From: Galbula dea
Lineage: Eukaryota > Chordata > Aves > Piciformes > Galbulidae
Direction: 5' to 3'
NCBI GenBank assembly: GCA_013399015.1
Contig: VWZX01002400.1
Span: forward strand, 798,974-862,973
Length of the DNA stretch: 64,000 nucleotides
The position numbers and the translations under genes were made by a program. Each line of letters starts with the position of its first letter. Within the stretch, counting starts at the first letter, position 1. The notes below the pieces were generated by a model. The model did no database searches. It saw only the letters and a program-made list of their open reading frames with translations, and was not told where the DNA came from. Below are positions 48,469-60,938 of the stretch, piece by piece.

Positions 48469-49312
48469 AAACAGAAGGTGAATTCTGCAGGAGTCTGAAG
48501 GTGCACAGAAGTCATCTAAATGTTTTGGGAAGGTTCAGTATTTGGCAGGGAGAAGAATTTAAGGGAAGGTATATGGCTAGTGTAAACTAATTGTTCAGTG
48601 CTTACATTGCCCAGCCTGGCAGTGCCAAATCTCTTATCATGGCTGGTTCTGACATGCAAAGGATCTCCATTCAGGAAGAATCAAATAGTCTCATGTAGCT
48701 GCAAATAACCTCAGAAGCAGTACCCATAAATCTTGTCAATTCATTCTTAGAGAGGAAGTACAGCAGCTGTTGAAAGTTGATGTGCTAAATGATACAAAAA
48801 TGATCCTCTTGGGGTAACTGTGCCACACTTGGCTGTTTTTCCCATCATTAGGGTTACATGAGGAGTTCCATCAGCTGGAAGAGCTCCCTTCCTTCTATAA
48901 ACACTGTTGAAATGTTCTGATCCTTCCAAAGGAGATGAGTGGATTTTCTTCTGTGTTTTATTTTGAAAAGAGGAGAAAATAATCTATTGTCTGAAGTCCT
49001 GTAGAGTGTCTGTCCCAAAGAGACAGTGGAGCTATAGCATGCTGTTACAATGGACTGTTGGAATATAGTGTACTGTTATATTCTAGTGAGTGTGGGGTAG
49101 AATGCATTCACTGGCAGGGCTGTAGGGCTAGCCACAGCTCTTAGAAATTGGGGAAGTGGCTGTGCTCATCCAATCTGTTGCCAAATCAGCCAGAGTTCAG
49201 CATCACTGTGTGGAAATGAAATAGATTAGTCTTAAAAGCAAGGTGTGAAGAGATCCTTCTAGTCCCTAATAGATTGTGCTTTCCCACTGAGTAGTACAGA
49301 AACACCAAATGC

Positions 49313-49980
49313 CAGAATCCAGCCTCATGGGGGTTGGAAGAGACCTCTGGGGATCAGCCAGTCCAACCCCCTGCTCCAGCAGGGGCACCCACAGCAGCTT
49401 GCCCAGCATCACCTCCAGCTGCCTTGGCAATCTCTCCACACAAGGAGACTCCACAACCTCTCTGGGCAGCCTGGGCCAAGGCTCCAACACCCTCACACCA
49501 AACAAGCTTCTCCTCCTGCTCAGCTGCAACCTCCTGGCTTCCAGTTGGTGCCCAGTGCCCCTTGGCCTGGCCCTGGCCACCACTGAGCAGAGTCTGGCCC
49601 CAGCCTTTTGCCCCCAGCCTTCAGCTCTTGCTCAGCATTGAGCAGCTGCCCTCTGGGGCTGCTCTTCTCCAGCCTAAGCAGCCCCAGGGCTCTCAGCCTT
49701 TCCTCCTGCCAGAGATGCTGCAGTGCCCTCAGCACCTTGGGAGCCTCTGCTGGCCTCTCTCCAGTAGTTCCTTGTCTCTCTTGAACTGGGGAGCCCAGAA
49801 CTGGAGCCAGGACTCCAGCTGTAGGTTAGAGCAGAGGGAGAGGAGAACCTCCCTTGACCTGCTGCTCACGCTCTTCTGAATGCACATTGCTGGCTCACAG
49901 TGAACTTGTCGTCCAGCAGCACTCACAGGTCCTTCTCCACAGAGCTGCTTTCCAGCAGCTCAGCCCTTAAGCTGCCCTGG
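49313..49980 (-). mobile_element. CR1 LINE 3' fragment, type C, long
   Basis: A reversed copy reaching further 5' than most. From the right on the minus strand: VSSRSREVLLSLCSNLQLES and WLQFWAPQFKRDKELLERG, then RALGLLRLEKSSPRGQLLNA, RRRSLFGVRVLEPWPRLPRE and VVESPCVERLPRQLEVMLGK. The 3' end at 49313 carries the hairpin arm CCCCTGCTCCAGCAGGGG. The long opposite-strand open frame of 181 codons across it is an antisense shadow. Confidence 0.92.
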
Positions 49981-51467
49981 ACACCACACTAGGCATATGC
50001 TGTTATTAAAAGAAAGTTAAATCTCAAAGTTATTTGCAGGGCTTTTTATAAGGGCTGCAAATTCCAATGGTTATGAGGAGCTGTTCTGGAGGGACATTGA
50101 CTCTGTCTTGAGTGGGGATTGCTTTTGGAACTGCTTTGTGTGTAGAGCAGGACCTCTCCTGCTCCCTTCCCACACATCTTGCCTAGGGCTTTTCCCAACA
50201 AAAGGCAATGGAAACAGTGGCTGGGAGAAAAGCCACTCTTCTCCAGTTGTATTTCCATCACTATTAGTCATTCTAAACACACAGCAGAGCCAGGAGTCTT
50301 CTCCTAGACACTTATCTCTTGGCTGATGGGCAGCTAGCCAGGGAGGAGGAATATATTCAGCTGGTCACTCTCTGGAACAGGCTCTTGATGCTGAGGTGCT
50401 CTGGGGCTTGTGTGTGTGTGCATCTGAAATGGAAGCAGTCAGCTCAGGTTGCTGGAGAGGCAGCCTGAAATTAATAGCTAATGGAGAAGGGAGAGAAGAG
50501 ACAAAGTGGAACCAGATGGGCTCAGGAGCACAGAGACAGCATTTCACTTCACTTGGGCCATGACATTGCTGCTTTCTCTCAGCTCTGTGGAGTCTCAGGG
50601 TTGGCTGTTGGCAGAAAAAGGAAAGATTTTCCTGAGGAGCTGTTTCCTTCTTGTCCACTTTTATTTACTGAGTGAATGTGTCATGGTTTGGAGGCTGCTT
50701 CCACCAGGTCTCCATGTATCACATGATGAACTCCTCTGAGAAGCATCTAGCTGTATATAAACTGCCCTGCTCTTTAATGTGGGCTCTTCAGGCCTCACTT
50801 CTTACCACATTCCAGCATGTAGAGACCAGAGTAAGAAATCCTTCAAGCTAAGGTTTCAGCTTTTTCAGCACTATCAGTAACTCTACCAACCATTTCTTGG
50901 TTTGCCTCTTCCCTCTTGTGTGTTTACAGAGGAATTGTGTGGCTTGAGTGTTGTGGCTGCTCCTTGCCTCATCTTGTTTTGTCCTTTGACCTTTCTGGGG
51001 TTTTTTGGGCTCTTGTGGTCATGTTGTTTTATATTTGTCCCTGCTTGCTTTGACTTAATATCCTCTGGATGTTATTGCCTTGTACTTGGGATTAGGAATG
51101 GTTTTGTTTGGGGGCAGTCTGATCTCTTCTGTCACATCTAGTGCATTGAAATAGTTTGGAAGCTGTTGCACCTCTAACTTGTTTTTCCTCCTCTAAGCTT
51201 ATTTTGTTTGAAATGAAACCAACCAGTTCCCTGACTCAGTGGCTTGAAGAGGAGAAAGCACATTTCTGTCTTGTCTTCCTTCCTTCCTCCCTCCCTTTTT
51301 CATTTGTTATGAGTTGTGAATTCACCACCTGATGATGAATTTTACCCTTGCTTGCCTTTTGTCTTCCTGTTCTCAGTCAGCTTTTCATCTCTACAGTGAA
51401 CAATGAAGTGTAGAAGAGATTCCACCTTGGTTATTCCTTTTATCTTCTGTGTTAGCATGTTGTCACC

Positions 51468-51606
51468 AGGGCAGTGGTGGAGTCTCCATCCCTGGAGGGG
51501 TTTCAAACCATGGAGATGTGGCACTTTGTGATGTTTATTGGCATGGTGGTGGTGGGTCAACAGTTGGACTTAAGCTTAAAGGTCTTTTCCAACCTTAAGG
51601 ATTCTC
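51468..51606 (+). mobile_element. CR1 LINE 3' tail, type B
   Basis: Starts abruptly at CAGGGCAGTGGTGGAGTCTC, encodes VVESPSLEGFQTMEM, then a GGTCAACAGTTGGACTTAAG tail ending AACCTTAAGGATTCTCTG. The 228-codon frame that begins inside it runs out into unrelated intron and is not a gene. Confidence 0.88.
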
Positions 51607-52137
51607 TGTGCCCTGAAGGATGTAGAGGGGAGATGGAGTTCCTGGGGGAAACTGCTGATGTGGCCAAAACCTGCAGTGTAGGAATATTGATAATATTAAT
51701 GGGGCCACCAGTGGCTCCAGAGCCAGAGGCCATGGGGTGGAATTTGTTTGCTTTGCTTGTGCTTGCATTCCTACTAGCTTTAGGCTGCAAAATGTCATCT
51801 CAGTGCAGTCCATCAAAGCCTTTCTGCCCCTTTAAAAGCAGATCCTGGGGTCTTTCTCCATGTGAGGTGCAGAGAGACAGCTGGGATTATCAACCCATTA
51901 AAGGCTACCTGTGTAGGAGCTGTTTGGTTCTTCTGTGTGCACACACACATGTATTTTTATTAGCCACCATGATCATGGTTGGCCAGCAGCCTGGAAACCA
52001 TTCTAAACTCTACCCAGAGTGGGAGCCTGTGCAAAACACTCTGGAATGTGTGGATGGGGTCTTCTTTGAGCAGCTCCCTCCTTTCCACTCCATTATCAAT
52101 ACTTCCCTTTATTCCTCAGTTCTCCAGAATCACTTTA

Positions 52138-52232
52138 CTGGCCTGGGCAACCTGGGCTAGTGGGTGGCATCCCTGCCCATGGGGGTTGGAGCTAGATGAT
52201 CTATAAGGTCCCTTCCAACCCAAAGCCAAGCC
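52138..52232 (+). mobile_element. CR1 LINE 3' tail, type E
   Basis: The last 95 bases or so of a CR1: GGGCAACCTGGGCTAGTGGG, then GGAGCTAGATGATCTATAAG and GTCCCTTCCAACCCAAAGCC. It lies only about 235 bp upstream of CAPZB exon 3. Confidence 0.85.
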
Positions 52233-52370
52233 ATTCCCAAAATCTGTGTGTACTGGGCCACACTAGTGGTTAGGTAAGGAAACCAGAAATGGCTGGAGCT
52301 GGAGCATGGGATTGGGTTGTAATTGAAGTGATTTTGGGGGTTTTTAAAGGATGCTTTGGGGCAGATGTGA

Positions 52371-52589
<219 letters not shown>

Positions 52590-53539
52590 TGAGTTCAGGT
52601 TCCTTTGGAGAGGAGAGCTCCAGGGCAGTACTGCAGTCCCTTCTCCCTGTTACTTTAGCCCCAAAAGAGATGGAATGGCTAACCCCCTTTCCTGGTGAAG
52701 CTGGGACTGGCTATGGAAAGTGTTTCCCTGATGTGAAAGGGCACAAGCATCTTCATCTCCAGACCACCATGAAGTGCTGCAGTTTCAGATAACATGATTG
52801 TGTGGCAGCTAAGCTGCTGACCTTTGCAAGGCAGATCCAGCTTGCCTGTCTGCAGAGCAAGATGTGTTTTATCCCAGAAACCAGAGTGTTTCTGCATGTT
52901 TCCTTTACTGTGATTTGCAGTCATTCATGGACATGGACATGGGACCAAAGCTTTTCCCTTAGGTTTTCTGTAGGATAGTTCTGTCTTAGAGCTAAGAAAG
53001 GACTGTGAGGGCCTTGAGAGGAAACCAAACCTTCTGTTGTTGCAAGATTGTCAAGTCTTTGGAATGGAGGTGATGCAGGCAGTCAGTTAAACAGTCATCT
53101 GCTGTGTGTCCAGAAGGGGAGGGACTTGCCAACTGGGAAGGGCTCTGTCAGTCATGTTTTGCAGGGGCTTGACTCTGCTTTTGGCCATGCAATGTCATTG
53201 GTTCTCCAGGGAAACCTTGGCCCAAGTTTTTAGCAAAGCAAAGAGATCTCCTTTCTCTGCCAAAACAGCTCTTTTCTTCTGAGGCCTGGAGAGAAACACA
53301 GTGGAAATGCTTGGACAGTACAAGCTGTGTGTGATTATTCTTTTCTCTTACCATAGGGTGCTAGGCTGTGAAGCAAGGCCACTGTTCATCTCCTGTCCTC
53401 CCCTAACAGCTCAGCCTTTGGCTGCCTCTGGTTAGGATTATCCTGGTTACATCTCTGGCTTTCCTTCCAGCCTCAGTCTAAGAGCTTATGGCTAACAACT
53501 GGAACTGATCTACAGTGAGAATCTAACTTTGTTTTGTGC

Positions 53540-54145
53540 AGATTTGCAGCAGTGTTTTACAGGCACCAGCACAGGTTAGGGGTTGACCTGCTGGAAAACA
53601 GCTCCACAGAGAAGGACCTGGGAATGCTGGAGGACAAGGAGTTCACCAGGAGGCAGCAGTGTGTCCTCTAGGCCAAGAAGGCCAATGGGCTCCTGGGGTG
53701 CATTCAGAAGAGTGTGAGCAGCAGGTGGAGGGAAAGCACTGGAGCATCTGTGGCAGGAGGAAAGGCTGAAAGCCCTGGGGCTGCTTAGCTTGGAGAAGAG
53801 CAGCCCCAGAGGGGAGCTGCTCAATGCTAAGCAAGAGCTGAAGGCTGGGGGCAAGAGGCTGGGGCCAGACTCTGCTCAGTGGTGGCCAGGGCCAGGCCAA
53901 GGGGCACTGAGCACCAACTGGAAGCCAGGAGGTTGCAGCTGAGCAGGAGGAGAAGCTTGTTTGTTGTGGAGCCCTGGCCCAGGCTTTGCAGAGAGGCTGT
54001 GGAGTCTCCTTGTGTGGAGAGATTGCCAAGGCAGCTGGAGGTGATGCTGGGCAAGCTGCTGTGGGTGCCCCTGCTGGAGCAGGGGGGTTGGGCTGGCTGA
54101 TCCCCAGAGGTCCCTTCCCACCCTCCCCATGCTGGGGTTCTCTTT
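53540..54145 (+). mobile_element. CR1 LINE 3' fragment, type C, long
   Basis: Starts with GLLENSSTEKDLGMLEDKEF-like coding (GACCTGCTGGAAAACAGCTC), then a KKANGLLGCIQKSVSSRW-like block. It continues with the type C end (RRRSLF, RLCREAVESPCVERLPRQLE, VMLGKLLWVPLLEQGG) and the hairpin CCCCTGCTGGAGCAGGGG. A small internal deletion removes part of the GVRVLEP segment. The octamer tail is poorly preserved. Confidence 0.92.
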
Positions 54146-57144
54146 CAAAGTGAAATTCCAGGAAGTATTGTAACAATTTTTTTCCCTAGGTCTCAGCCCA
54201 TCCTTGCAGAGGCAGCTAAGCTCATCATGATTCTAGATTAACTGCTTTCAGTTGCTTTGAGTGACAGGAAAGGTGTTTGTCTACACTGAAGGCATATCTG
54301 TTTGTAGATGATTTACACAGTGAGCATGCTGAGATTCATTTTGTCCTGGAAATAGGAGGAGGAGACTGGTAATGAATGCAGAGTTTGATAGTGCATCTGG
54401 GTTGTGGCTGAGTCTAAATCTTAATGAGTCTTTTAGAATATAGCTTACTGCAGTGGGCCAGGAAGTAGGAAGGTCTCTGAGGTGAAGTGTTCATTCATGT
54501 TCTTCAGGGTCCTAGTTTAACATTGAAGTTTTAGTCAACCTTCTGTGAAAGAGCTTTTTCAGGACATTTGTGCATTAAGCTTATATTAAGCTTGGTCAGA
54601 GCTACAATAGCAGTTACCTGCATTTAATCACTTCTAAATCAGCTAGAATAGAATTTTCTAGCTTCTGCCCTTTGCAAGAGGTACTTGTTCAGCTGCATCC
54701 TCTGGCAGATGCCAGAAAAGGGATTAAGTCCTGGGTTTTGTGTGGTTCTTCCAAGGGATGTTTTCTCACTGGAGTTGATGTTTCTTGTAGTCCCTTTGCA
54801 TCCTGTTTCAGCTGTTGCCAAGAGCATCTATCACCAGAGGCACTGGTTAAACAATCCTGTGACACACTGCAGGAACTGAGAACACTTGCTCCCCCCCTCC
54901 ACTCCTCCCTGTTTAACTGGAGTGTGTGGCAGCCCTGGCTTTAAGGTCAGTTTCTCATTTGCCTCTGAAATCTGTTCAGCCTCTTTCTTTCTGGGAAGAT
55001 AAAGTTACAAGGAACCAGGAGGAGTTAGGGTTTTTAGATCACTTTTTGTTTCAGGACCTATGAAGTGGTGGGCTTTCTGAGAAGCTATTTCATGTATTCC
55101 CATGCAAGAGGCATCAGGTATTAATTGCTGCCATTAAAGAATGCTGTTCTGTAACCAGTCTGGATTGAAGTGATTCTTCCTTCTGGGATTGATTGCTCAC
55201 AGCTCTGTTTGGTGAAGTAAATTCTTTCCATCAGCACAAAGCAAGAAGCCTTTGAAAGCCAAGCAGCACTGCTAACATGTGCCTGTGTTTATCCCAGTCT
55301 GTGCCTATGTTCAGACACTGCTCTTCATACCTCAGCAGCTCTGGAGTTGGTCCTGGCAAGTGGCTCTTGCACTCATTTCACCAATGAGGCCAAAACCTAG
55401 AGTTTACTCTGCTTTTAAGAGCTTTTTGCTGTTTCCACACAGATTTTTCAGAGCCAGACACTCCCATTAGAAGCCCCAGGAAATACTAGTGCCTGCCTGG
55501 AACCTGCTGCACCCCCAGTTACTGCTCCTTTCAAACCAAACCCCAGGTAGTTCTCTTCTGACTGGAGAGGTTGCTAAATTGCACTGCCTTGAATTCTCAT
55601 CCAAGGATTTCAAAGCATTCTGTGGACAGCTGAGCCTCTGGCAGCTTTGGCAGACAAGGCAGAGCTAGGTGGGCAGACTTTCTCACTGGCAGTCCAGTTG
55701 TCTAGGGTTTTCCTTGACAAGCTTTGCAATTGGGCTGGGAATTAGCTTTGGAAAGAAGCTGCTGCAGGATATTTGGCCATTCAGGTGATAACTCCACCAG
55801 TTTCATGGAGCAGCACATGGAAATGAGTATCCTTATGCCTAGCCCATCACAGCTTACTCCTTCCTCCTATTTAGGCTTGATTTTTTTCTCCATGTCAAAT
55901 AAGGATCAGAGCAGATTTGGGGAGTTTCTCTTGGATCTCCATGAATAGATAATTTTCAGTTTCTTCAGATCCCTGCACTGCTGCTTGTGGGAGCAGCTTT
56001 TTGTGTGCATGGTCCTGGCAGGCACTTCTCAGAGTGCTCCTGTCATAGCAAAGGTTTGTGGAGGATATCAAACAGTTGTGGAATCCACAATGGTGAAGGC
56101 CAGAGCTTTAATTAATTAGTTTTTATATCTAAGACTTCAGGGTCCCTGAGTCTGTCCATACATTCCCACTCTCAGGATGTTTGAGCACTCCATGCAATGG
56201 AATCCTTATGTGGAAATTGGTGCCAACAACACTGAAACCTGTTAGCTGAAACAAAAACCATTCTCTGTGAGGGAAATGAGAGGTCTGACTTTGGAAATGT
56301 AAGTGCTTGTCCATCTGTCTTTCTTCAGATAGGCTCCAGTTAAGTTGTTAAATGTGCTGTGGGTACTCTTCCACAGAAAGGGAAACAATCCAGGCTTGCA
56401 GTAAGGTTTTTTAGGTGAAGTTGCTGCTGGCTCCAACTGTCATGGGTTGAAAATGCCATAGTCTGCTGGCTAGCAGAATCTGGGTTCCTAGGCTTCCCTT
56501 AAATCCTAGCCCTGCAGCCTGCAAAAGACATCTCATGTTTACCATGAAAGTATCTTGTCTGGGGCTTTGCATGGATTCTCTCTCCTGCATGCTGGAGAAG
56601 CAGAGCCCTCTGAATTTCCAGCAAACACTAGAATGTTTCTGGAATCTGCTTCTGCAAATTCAGGAGAGAAAGAAAAAGTCAATGCATCCTGCTGGAGACT
56701 CCTGAGGAGGCAGCAGTACCAGCCACCATGCCAGCAGTGTCAGTGCTCTCTCTGCCTGAACATCTTTGGTGTGCTTTGGGTTTGTGTGTGCTGCCTGATG
56801 GCTGCAGATTTGCCAGTTAGGAATCCCCCAGGTGCCACCAGTGGTGATTCTTTGGTGTGAGTCTGTTCCAGATTACAGAGGGTCATTAGGCAAAGGAGCA
56901 CTGCTTTAGCTATTGATTTTCCTTCAGAGCAACCAAGGCTTAAGCAACTGTTTTCAAATGAGAACCATCACCTGAAAACTCTTGCTCCAGGAGAAGGGGA
57001 CATAAGGATTTCCCTTTTGCTGCTGGCTCATCTTTGGAATCAGATGTGGGAGGGAGGAGAAGAGCACTGGGAAAGTGCAAAGCAGAGCCTGCTCTTTGTG
57101 TTTTGCATTAAACAGATGTCAAAACTCAGTGTCTTTCTGAGAGA

Positions 57145-57262
57145 TCCAGGCTGGATATGGCCCTGGGCACTCTGATCTGGTGAGTGGCACCCCTGCCCAT
57201 GGCAGGGGGTTGGAACTAGATGGTCTTTAAGGTCCCTTCCAACCTGGGCCATTCTGGGCTTC
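57145..57262 (+). mobile_element. CR1 LINE 3' tail, type E
   Basis: Begins CCAGGCTGGATATGGCCCTG (matching AGGCTGGATTTGGCCCTGAG of the 40.3-kb copy) and ends GTCCCTTCCAACCTGGGCCA then TTCTGGGCTTCTAC. Sense orientation in CAPZB intron 3. Confidence 0.87.
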
Positions 57263-58068
57263 TACAAAATGAATAACAAATGGCTACTGAGGAAAAAGCC
57301 TTTAGGGATGGACTGCATTAAGCCCTGCTGTTAGCAGGCTGGAGTATTTTGAAGAGGGAGTAGGTAAAGGGTAGAGGAGCCTTTCTTTCCACTGGCAGTG
57401 CTATGTAGGTTGGTTGTTCCCAGGGGAAATGAGAAGAAAATGCAGGTTTCCAGGATGGGAACTGTAAAAGCCTCAAGCAGATGGGCAAAAGGGTTCCATG
57501 AATCTGTTAATACCAAGTCTTTCATTAAGAGCACAAAATCTCTTCCACACCTGCAGAAATCCTGGTAAAACCTGCAGCTTTACAAACCCTCTTAAATCCC
57601 TCCAACTCTTTGAATCTTTCCCTAAAGTGATCCTAAAAGTAGAGTTGGTTTGAAGGCAAAAGAGTGGAGGAGCATTTGGACCTTAATGGTAGACAGCAGT
57701 ATGTGGCTCAAATACTCTCAGATCCCCAATCAAACTACACAGTCTGCTTGGATTTGCCTGAAAATCATCTTAAATGTCTAATGTGCAACAGCTGAGGGCT
57801 GATTTTTGAATGTCTGAGGAGGACCAGAGTCAAAGCCAAGCAGGGTGAGTTATAGAGCAGGAACCTGAAGGTGAGGAACGTTCCCTGGGTGCCCTGCAGA
57901 CTCTGAGGAGTGCTCAGAGCAGCAGCTTCCAGAGAGAGACAGCTCTTGGGACCTTGTGGTTTGGGGAAGTTCAGCATCTGTGGATGAAGGTTAGAGCCAC
58001 CAATCTGAAACCTTCCTGAATTTGGCTGTTGTCTGAAGTGCCTCTTCCTTTCCTCCTCTCTCTGGCAG

Positions 58069-58182
58069 GTCACCATGGAGTAACAAGTACGACCCTCCCC
58101 TGGAAGACGGTGCCATGCCATCTGCTCGCCTGCGCAAGCTGGAGGTGGAAGCCAACAATGCCTTTGACCAGTACAGAGACTT
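58069..58182 (+). CDS. CAPZB: CAPZB coding exon 4 (residues 72-110, last codon split)
   Basis: A 114-bp exon between acceptor CTGGCAG and donor GTATGT. It completes Arg72, reads SPWSNKYDPPLEDGAMPSAR, then LRKLEVEANNAFDQYRD, and ends with TT of a split Leu codon. The next exon should begin with the last base of Leu followed by Y-F-E-G-G; I searched to the right edge and did not find it. The protein is normally 272-277 residues, so about 40% is in this window. Codon usage here is clearly more G/C-ending than in the flanking intron. Confidence 0.98.
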
Positions 58183-59639
58183 GTATGTCAGTTCTACCAT
58201 CCAGAGCCCTCTGCTTGCTTTGTTTCCTTCAGCCCTAAACACAATGAGTCTCAAACAGCCTCCCTAGCTGCCTCTGAGAGTGCTAGAGCAGAGGAAGAAG
58301 GGTGGGCAGCTGCTGGAAGCGTATCCACTGATGGCACCAGCCGAAAACGGGATCAGATTTGGCAGCTGATGCTAAAGGCAGATGCTGAGGTGCCTCCCTA
58401 ACAGATTAAGGGTGTCTTTGGCCTGAAGTGACCCATGTTCTCTTGGATCTTGCCTAAGTTCAGTCTTAAACCATCTGCTTTTTCCACTCCTCTCAAAATA
58501 TCTATGTCTGGAGCAGCAACTTGAAATGACAGGCACTGCTATACTGAAGTGCAGCAGTTGGGGGGGGATTCATGTTCTTCTGGTGCAAGAGCCATTTCCT
58601 GAGGCTTATTTTAGGCTCTGTCTTGTTAAAGAGGGGTAAAGCAAAGGGATAGATGTAGATTAGGCAGTGTCTTTTTAAAGCAGTGGTAGGAGGCTGGCTG
58701 GGGGACTTGTCAGGTGAAGTGTGTTTCTAACTGCCCTGCAGTCATCTAGGAGGTCTCCAGATGTGATCAGGTTTAGCTTCAGGTTTGGAATGTGGTCTCC
58801 TAAGCAGTGATGGGATGGAAATAGGAGTGCTGCCTCTAAAAAGCAAACCAAAATCAACTTACTGCTGTATGCAATAACAAGATGCTTTCTTCCTGAGATG
58901 CTTAACAACCATGAAAAAGGTGAAGAAGCTTCAATGCTCCAACATGCTGCCCAAAAATGGAGATAAACCAAATCCTTAGGTGTAGTTCACCACATGTCAC
59001 TGCACTATTACAGTGCTGACACAAACAGGCTAAAAGGTGCTTCTCTTGCTAGATTTTCTAGTCAGTTTAAGATGTAGCTTGTCTGAATGTGTACTCCTCA
59101 CACTTTTGTCACAGGCACCACATTTCTACTTCCTCTCATGCAGTAGTGTCCAGCATCTCTTGGGAGGAACAGTTACTGGAACTGTGCATAGGCAGCAGGT
59201 GCAGAACAAACCAGACCAGACCAGTAGGATTTGGGATACACCAAGATGAAAATGAGTAGATTTATGAGACCAAAGTTTATCTTTTTAAATCCCTCTCTGA
59301 TCAGATGGCTCTGAAGTGATGCCTGGATACACTTAAGGTTTCATTTGCTGGCAGGAAAGCCCAGCACAGGTTATTGGCTGACTTAGGTGAGTCTGCTGAA
59401 CCCTGGTCAGTAGTCTTAATGTTGTACAGAAATAAAAGTGAGATTTGTGTCAAATTTCATCTTCTAGTTTGTCAGGCCAAGTTTTACAGGCAGTGCACTG
59501 GCAGAGGGGACACAGAGGGGTTTCTCACAAAGACTGCATTCTCCTGGCATCAGCCAGAAACAACAGAGGCTTTGACTTGCAGTGTAGTCAGGCTAAATAG
59601 AAGACTGAGGGGGGGGGTCTTATCAATACTTAGCAATAT

Positions 59640-59948
59640 TTAATGGGTGGGGGGCAGGAGGCTGGGGCCAGGCTTTGTTCAGTGGTGCCTAGGGACAGGA
59701 CAAGAGGGAACAGGCACAAACTGGAGCAGGGGAAGTTCCAGCTGAACATAAGCAGGAATTTCTTCACTTTGAGAGTGGTGGACCACTGGAACAGGCTGCC
59801 CAGGGAGGTGCTGGAGTCTCCATCTCTGGAGACATTCCAAAGCTGCCTGGACACCATCCTGTGCCACCTGCTGGAGGTGACCCTGCTGTGCCAGGGGGGT
59901 GGGATTAGGTGATCTCCAGAGGTCCCTGACATGCTGTGATTCTGTGAT
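59640..59948 (+). mobile_element. CR1 LINE 3' fragment, type D (close to ancestor of type C)
   Basis: The plus frame is intact: CSVVPRDRTRGNRHKLEQGK, then FQLNISRNFFTLRVVDHWNR and LPREVLESPSLETFQSCLDT. The tail ends CATGCTGTGATTCTGTGATA. It aligns with the type C copies over RLGP...QW, but keeps the ordinary reading frame that type C copies have partly lost. Confidence 0.92.
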
Positions 59949-60881
59949 AAGCACACAGCATGCTGGGATGCATGTTAGGACCTCAGCAGTGTGTCAGGAC
60001 AAGAGCAGAGTGCTTTATGTTTTGCTGAGTGGTGTTAAAATCTCTTTTTCTTTTGGAAAGAATTTGCAAACTTAGGGAAACTTAACCTGACTACCTGAAG
60101 GCTTCCTCATGCTTGAAATTGGAAATGATTTGGACTTCACCTACAACAGAGATTTGGCTAGAAACATGCTTTTGTTCTAGAGGCTGCCCTCTGCAGATTA
60201 CTTAATAAGACAATTGGGTTTTGACAGCAGAAGCTTAACTTCTCCTTGCTGCTCTGAGCAGGGGGGAAATGAGGTGGAGGTAACAAGTGCCAGCTTTTCT
60301 CCCTGCTGCTGCCTGGCCTTGCCAACATATCAGGTTGGGAATGAGGATAACAATTACCTGCTAACAGCTGCTGAAGCCATGTGGGAGTCTGGAGCCTGGG
60401 GAAGGTTGTAGTGGGAACAAGATGGCAATTGCACTGATGTAATTTCCATGGTCTGCTAGAGCTGGAAGCTAATCCTGTGCACCCACTGGAAAGGCAGAAG
60501 GAGGTGTGAGCCATGTGCTGGTGATTAAAGGTGTCACTGGCCTTCTGGTTTGGCAGCTTGTGGTGGTGCTGGGAAAGCAGTGCAGGAGGCCTTGATTCCA
60601 GGGCAGAGTTATCAGGCTTGTTTCAGTTTCCAGAGCCAGTGACAGCAGAGCTTTTCCAGCACTGTGAAAGAATTCAGGCTCATTTGCAAGCAGTGGTGTA
60701 TTAATCAAAAAACTGAGTAGCTTGCTGACAGTTTTCAGTGCTCTGTCTGCTGGGGAAGTGATGCTTTCTGCTCCATGGGAAGGTTTAGAACAGGTCTGCC
60801 TTCCTTTGGAGGCAGTGTGCAAACAACCATTCTTGGCTTGGCCTGCAGAGGCTTTGATTGCCTCTGTTCAGTGTGAGGGGA

Positions 60882-60938
60882 CTGTCTGACCAAACAGACC
60901 ATTCCTAGCTTGGATTGTCTGACCAAACAGATCATTTT
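60882..60938 (+). repeat. 33-bp partial tandem duplication
   Basis: TGTCTGACCAAACAGA occurs at 60883 and again at 60916, each followed by a CCATT/TCATT variant, giving a period of 33 bp with nearly two copies. Read on the minus strand it yields a repeated CLVRQS motif, but there is no evidence that it is coding. Confidence 0.8.

Noticed and set aside
49334..49879. 181-codon plus-strand frame (and similar frames at 17.6, 29.6, 37.5 and 53.7 kb)
   Set aside because: Antisense shadow of CR1 type C copies; the same proline/serine-rich translation recurs wherever such a copy occurs.
50902..51141. 79-residue hydrophobic frame as a membrane protein
   Set aside because: T-rich low-complexity DNA yields Phe/Leu/Cys runs; no acceptor, Kozak context or downstream signals comparable to the 15579 frame.
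51474..52160. 228-codon plus-strand frame in CAPZB intron 2
   Set aside because: It starts inside a CR1 tail (VVESPSLEGF) and runs into unrelated intron; it is a chimera with no domain and no splice support.
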